Part shown: piece by piece, positions 61,093 to 64,000 of the stretch | Numbering within the stretch: position 1 is the first letter of the stretch | Layout of the letters: each line of letters begins with the position of its first letter | Assembly (NCBI RefSeq): GCF_001894785.1 | Contig: NZ_BCWW01000014.1 | Span: forward strand, 19,686-83,685 | DNA: 64,000 bases | Source of the DNA: Rhodococcoides fascians NBRC 12155 = LMG 3623 | GTDB lineage: Bacteria > Actinomycetota > Actinomycetes > Mycobacteriales > Mycobacteriaceae | Direction of reading: 5' to 3' | Made by a program: the position numbers and the translations under genes | Notes under the pieces: model-generated | Databases searched by the model: none | Told to the model about the DNA's origin: nothing | What the model saw: only the letters and a program-made list of their open reading frames with translations

Positions 61093-62205
61093 ATGCGCCT
61101 ACAGAACCCAGAGCTCCCGGGTCGAACCATCAGCTGCCAATCCTTATCGGCTTGGTCGGTGGTCGTAGCTCTCAGTGTTGGCGCAACCCTGGTCGGATCG
61201 CCAGCGACTGCTGCACCCACCGACAGCTATGCGGTCACCGGCATGCTCGATGCCCCAGGCCTAGCTGAAGGAGTTGCATTTTCACCAGATGCGTCGCGTG
61301 CGTACGTAACTCATGGTCCTGACGGTGCACCGGGCTTCCTTGGGGTTTTCGACAGCCACACAAGAGCCCTTCTCGCTGATATTCAGGTCGGGATATTCCC
61401 TGTCGGGATCGCCCCCACATCCGACGGCACGCGGGCATACGTCGCCAACAACGTCGACGACACGGTTTCGGTCGTTGATCTCAGAACAAACGCCGTCATC
61501 CGCACAATTCCAGTGGGAGATGGTCCCCTTGGAATTGCCGCAACACCGGACGGTCGCAAGGTCTACACCTCAAACCAGTACGGCGGCTCTATAACTGTCA
61601 TTGATGGGTTGTCTCTTGATGTGGTGAAAACAATATCGCTCGGCGAGGCCGCAGCACCCTTCATCGATCTCAGTCCGGACGGTCGGAATGCCTACGTCAC
61701 AGTCGATGGAGGCATCGCGAAGCTCGATACAAGCTCGGATGAAATCGTCGACCGCATCGAAGGACTCGGTGGTAGCCCACTCGATTCCACAATCACTGCC
61801 GACGGCAACACGCTGTTCGCAGCGGTTAAAGACACCTTGTATGCGATTGACCTGAATGACCCCACCAGGCGCACAGCCACTGTGCTACCAGTTGCTGACG
61901 GTGTTTGGGGAGGTCTGGGGAGTGTGGGGGTGACTCCGGACGGCTCGACCGCCTTCGTGGAGGCCTCAGCATTCCCAAGTGAGCTGATCGCCGTGGACGC
62001 TAGTTCTGGGTCTGTCGAGGCACGATTCGAGATTACGGGCAGCGCCCAATTAGTTGCAGTCTCCCCGAACGGCAGCGATGTCTACGTTACTAGTCAAGAC
62101 AACAACGTCACGATAGTTACTAAGAACCCACAGACTGCTTCGCCCGTTTTGCCACCTCCGAGTCTCGGATCGGCCGATCTCCCGAGTACAGGGTCCGCAT
62201 TCTAA
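61093..62205 (+). CDS. Secreted YVTN-type beta-propeller protein ending in LPSTG
   Basis: 370 residues. A signal peptide (~1-41, ending PATAAP) is followed by about seven repeats of the YVTN/NHL form, such as GIAPTSDGTRAYVANNVDDT and GIAATPDGRKVYTSNQYGGS. The C-terminus reads SADLPSTGSAF and stops. LPSTG is a sortase motif, but the hydrophobic span and charged tail normally needed after it are missing, so wall anchoring should fail and the protein is probably released. It lies just outside the integrase and may be host or accessory DNA. Confidence 0.82.
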   Translation: MRLQNPELPGRTISCQSLSAWSVVVALSVGATLVGSPATAAPTDSYAVTGMLDAPGLAEGVAFSPDASRAYVTHGPDGAPGFLGVFDSHTRALLADIQVGIFPVGIAPTSDGTRAYVANNVDDTVSVVDLRTNAVIRTIPVGDGPLGIAATPDGRKVYTSNQYGGSITVIDGLSLDVVKTISLGEAAAPFIDLSPDGRNAYVTVDGGIAKLDTSSDEIVDRIEGLGGSPLDSTITADGNTLFAAVKDTLYAIDLNDPTRRTATVLPVADGVWGGLGSVGVTPDGSTAFVEASAFPSELIAVDASSGSVEARFEITGSAQLVAVSPNGSDVYVTSQDNNVTIVTKNPQTASPVLPPPSLGSADLPSTGSAF

Positions 62206-62694
62206 AAATTGGACGCTGACAAGTCCGGTTCTAGTTTTCGGCCACACTTTCCGGACGCAGCCAATAGGCACCGAGATGGCTCTGCGATTTAAACACAAGG
62301 TCGTGTTCAAATAGGACCGGAGACTCAACCGTTGTGCAGTCGGTTACGTCGCATGACTCTTTACGATGCCAGTATATCGATGCTTCAGAAAACAAACCGT
62401 CAGGCCATCCTCGCGAAATCTTCCGTACGCGACTCGACCTTCTCCGATAACTCGTTCTGCCGCAGAATATTTCGACTCAGACCTTCACTTAATAAACCGG
62501 AAATACAGTGACGAACAGGATTTATGCACGATCGACAGAAACTCTGCCCAACATTCCTCGTCACAGAAAAAATTCGAGACCAACGCAATTCGAATCGATC
62601 TCAAGATTGCAGCAGCAGGCCCCGTTAGTCGAAAATTCCGACGATATGTAATATCGAAATTGAGTGCGAATAAAATGCGCTAAGGTTTGCGCAA
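62206..62694. other. AT-richer gap
   Basis: 489 bp, clearly lower in GC than the rest. No gene could be supported on either strand. Confidence 0.5.
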
Positions 62695-64000
62695 CTAATT
62701 CAATGCATCGTTCCTTCGACCCGCTGGAATCAACAAGGCAGTGCGGAAAAAATCGAGCAGGTACCCCATTGCGGTGATTGAATGAAACACTCGATCCGGA
62801 TTGTCAGGATCCACTTCTCGCACTGCCAAATTCGCGTCTACCAATTGATCCATAGCACGAACCATGTTCTTCTTGGAACCGAATCGATACACTCGATACT
62901 CAGTTGCGTCGCACCTGCCGCCACTGTCACAGAGGTCGGAAAAATAACTCCAAGTGCGAGGTTGGACGTCGACTAGCTGGGCATAGGCCTCTTGCGCACG
63001 GTCATTTAACCACTGCTCAAGGATCCGGCGCATTGAAGTTCCGGTTGGGAAGTCGAGTGCTGGCCATTCGCCAACGACCCAGTGCGAGAAGGTCTGCGAC
63101 CAACTCATTGCGTCCCGCAGATTTCGATTAAGAACGGTATAGATAAACTCAAAGGCTTCGGGCGTGATCGGAACCTTAGCCGCACCGCCATCGAAAGCTT
63201 TCAGCCTCCGGTCGATAGCTGCCGACACGTCGGCGTCTTCAAGCGGCGAAACTCCGATAGGAGCCATAAAGATTCCGCTTAGCCTGGCAGTTCTGGCTCT
63301 CGATAATATGCCACGCGCTCCAGACAATACCCAACGAATTTCCGCGATATTGAATAGTCGATCGCGAAGGGCATCGAGTTCGTCACGTGCGATGGCGGAA
63401 TCCCTCAGTATTTCTATGTTATCAAGTACGCAGATTATTCCACCTCGTTCACCTCCAGCAAATATGTTTTCTAGCTGCTGACGTACGAACTCTGGTAGTC
63501 CGCTGTCGGCAAATCCAGCGGACGTGTTTGGCTGAGCTGCGGCTCCGCCCTGCAAACTAACGAAACCGAGCCCACCACCGAAGCTCGCATTTTTATATTC
63601 TGGCGCGTTGATCCAACGATCAAATGCGGTGAGATTCACGGTGGCAACTCTTGCCAGATCAATTTGGGAGCTATAGCGAATCAGGGTCTGCAACACAACC
63701 TGATAGAAATCCACTTCGAACTGCTCGACACCTCTGTCGAGTTGAAACGACCGAACCGCCGGAACCCACAGCATTGACTGCTGTTCCGCAAGCGACGTCT
63801 CGTACATCCTATAAGTCGCGACGTTGATGAGGCTGGTCTTGCCCGCACCCACAGGCCCGTCTACGAGTGCATGTGAACCGCGCGATCCAATCAGCCGTTG
63901 GATGCGAGCGACGTCGGCTTCACGACCGGCCAGCAGCTGGCTACCGATCGGACTTTGTGGTAGTTGTCCCTGGTCATAGGGGTTAGATGTAAACCCTAGA
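62695..64000 (-). CDS. P-loop (AAA/STAND-like) ATPase, 5' end beyond window
   Basis: At least 434 residues; the frame is open to the right edge. It reads NPYDQGQLPQSPIGSQLLAG, then READVARIQRLIGSRGSHAL, then a Walker A GPVGAGKTS and a hydrophobic Walker B (GGIICVLDNIE). An arginine-bearing sensor region (IRWVLSGARGILSRARTARL) and a C-terminal winged-helix-like part follow (YRVYRFGSKKNMVRAMDQLV). This is the Orc1/Cdc6-AAA or STAND architecture of ligand-gated ATPases, found in regulators and in phage defence. The true start is probably just beyond 64000. Confidence 0.75.
   Translation of the reverse strand, partial: LGFTSNPYDQGQLPQSPIGSQLLAGREADVARIQRLIGSRGSHALVDGPVGAGKTSLINVATYRMYETSLAEQQSMLWVPAVRSFQLDRGVEQFEVDFYQVVLQTLIRYSSQIDLARVATVNLTAFDRWINAPEYKNASFGGGLGFVSLQGGAAAQPNTSAGFADSGLPEFVRQQLENIFAGGERGGIICVLDNIEILRDSAIARDELDALRDRLFNIAEIRWVLSGARGILSRARTARLSGIFMAPIGVSPLEDADVSAAIDRRLKAFDGGAAKVPITPEAFEFIYTVLNRNLRDAMSWSQTFSHWVVGEWPALDFPTGTSMRRILEQWLNDRAQEAYAQLVDVQPRTWSYFSDLCDSGGRCDATEYRVYRFGSKKNMVRAMDQLVDANLAVREVDPDNPDRVFHSITAMGYLLDFFRTALLIPAGRRNDALN

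Overview
The window is high-GC actinobacterial DNA and most resembles Rhodococcus or a close relative (Gordonia/Nocardia group). The reasons are a mycothiol-dependent formaldehyde dehydrogenase, Lsr2, HtaA and GAF/PAS proteins of that group, frequent GTG starts, ATGA/GTGA gene overlaps and alanine-rich secreted proteins. It has two halves: a catabolic region (1-19.7 kb) and a conjugative, probably integrative, element (about 19.8-61 kb). A short accessory stretch follows the integrase.

Catabolic half. A truncated [2Fe-2S] reductase and an HtaA-domain gene lie at the left edge. A TetR gene diverges from an operon across a near-perfect palindrome at 1480-1505. The operon encodes an SDR, a serine hydrolase, a cytochrome P450, a phthalate-dioxygenase-type reductase, a glutathione-independent formaldehyde dehydrogenase and a propeller lipoprotein. 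A thiolase comes next, then a 1.5-kb decayed stretch with a fragment of NAD-glutamate dehydrogenase. A second P450 set follows (CYP199-like P450, CxxHxxC ferredoxin, ferredoxin reductase), then a mycothiol-type formaldehyde dehydrogenase with a metallo-beta-lactamase-fold partner. Two P450 systems beside two formaldehyde-oxidising routes suggest O-demethylation of methoxylated aromatics; the substrate is inferred, not shown. A dead IS256-family element with visible inverted repeats (16152-17523), an SDR and a GAF/PAS protein close this half.

Conjugative element. A tandem-HTH regulator (minus strand) is followed by a structured 0.45-kb leader that holds a 17-residue Trp-rich ORF and several strong hairpins. 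A tightly packed plus-strand type IV secretion operon (21.4-39.8 kb) comes next: surface proteins, a ParA-like ATPase, a cutinase-fold protein with a very large insertion, a three-domain peptidoglycan hydrolase, VirB8-like and VirB6-like proteins, an SCO6880-type protein, VirB4 and a VirD4-type coupling protein. A minus-strand defence cassette lies behind it: CD-NTase, E2-like protein, one-TM protein (CBASS-like, translationally coupled) and a frameshifted Mrr-like nuclease. Then come the MobF relaxase/helicase, a candidate oriT, a PrsW-protease operon, Lsr2, a minus-strand operon of small genes including a DnaB N-domain protein, a ParA/ParB/SpdB-like operon, and an excisionase, XRE regulator and tyrosine integrase.

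Right edge. After the integrase are a secreted YVTN beta-propeller ending abruptly after an LPSTG motif, an AT-richer gap, and the start-less part of a P-loop ATPase that runs off the window.

In working terms, the T4SS operon, relaxase and coupling protein would transfer the element; the hydrolase and cutinase-like protein would act on the cell envelope; int/xis and ParAB would maintain it; Lsr2 and the XRE proteins would control it; the CBASS-like cassette is cargo. No tRNA, rRNA or CRISPR array was seen, and the att sites were not identified.
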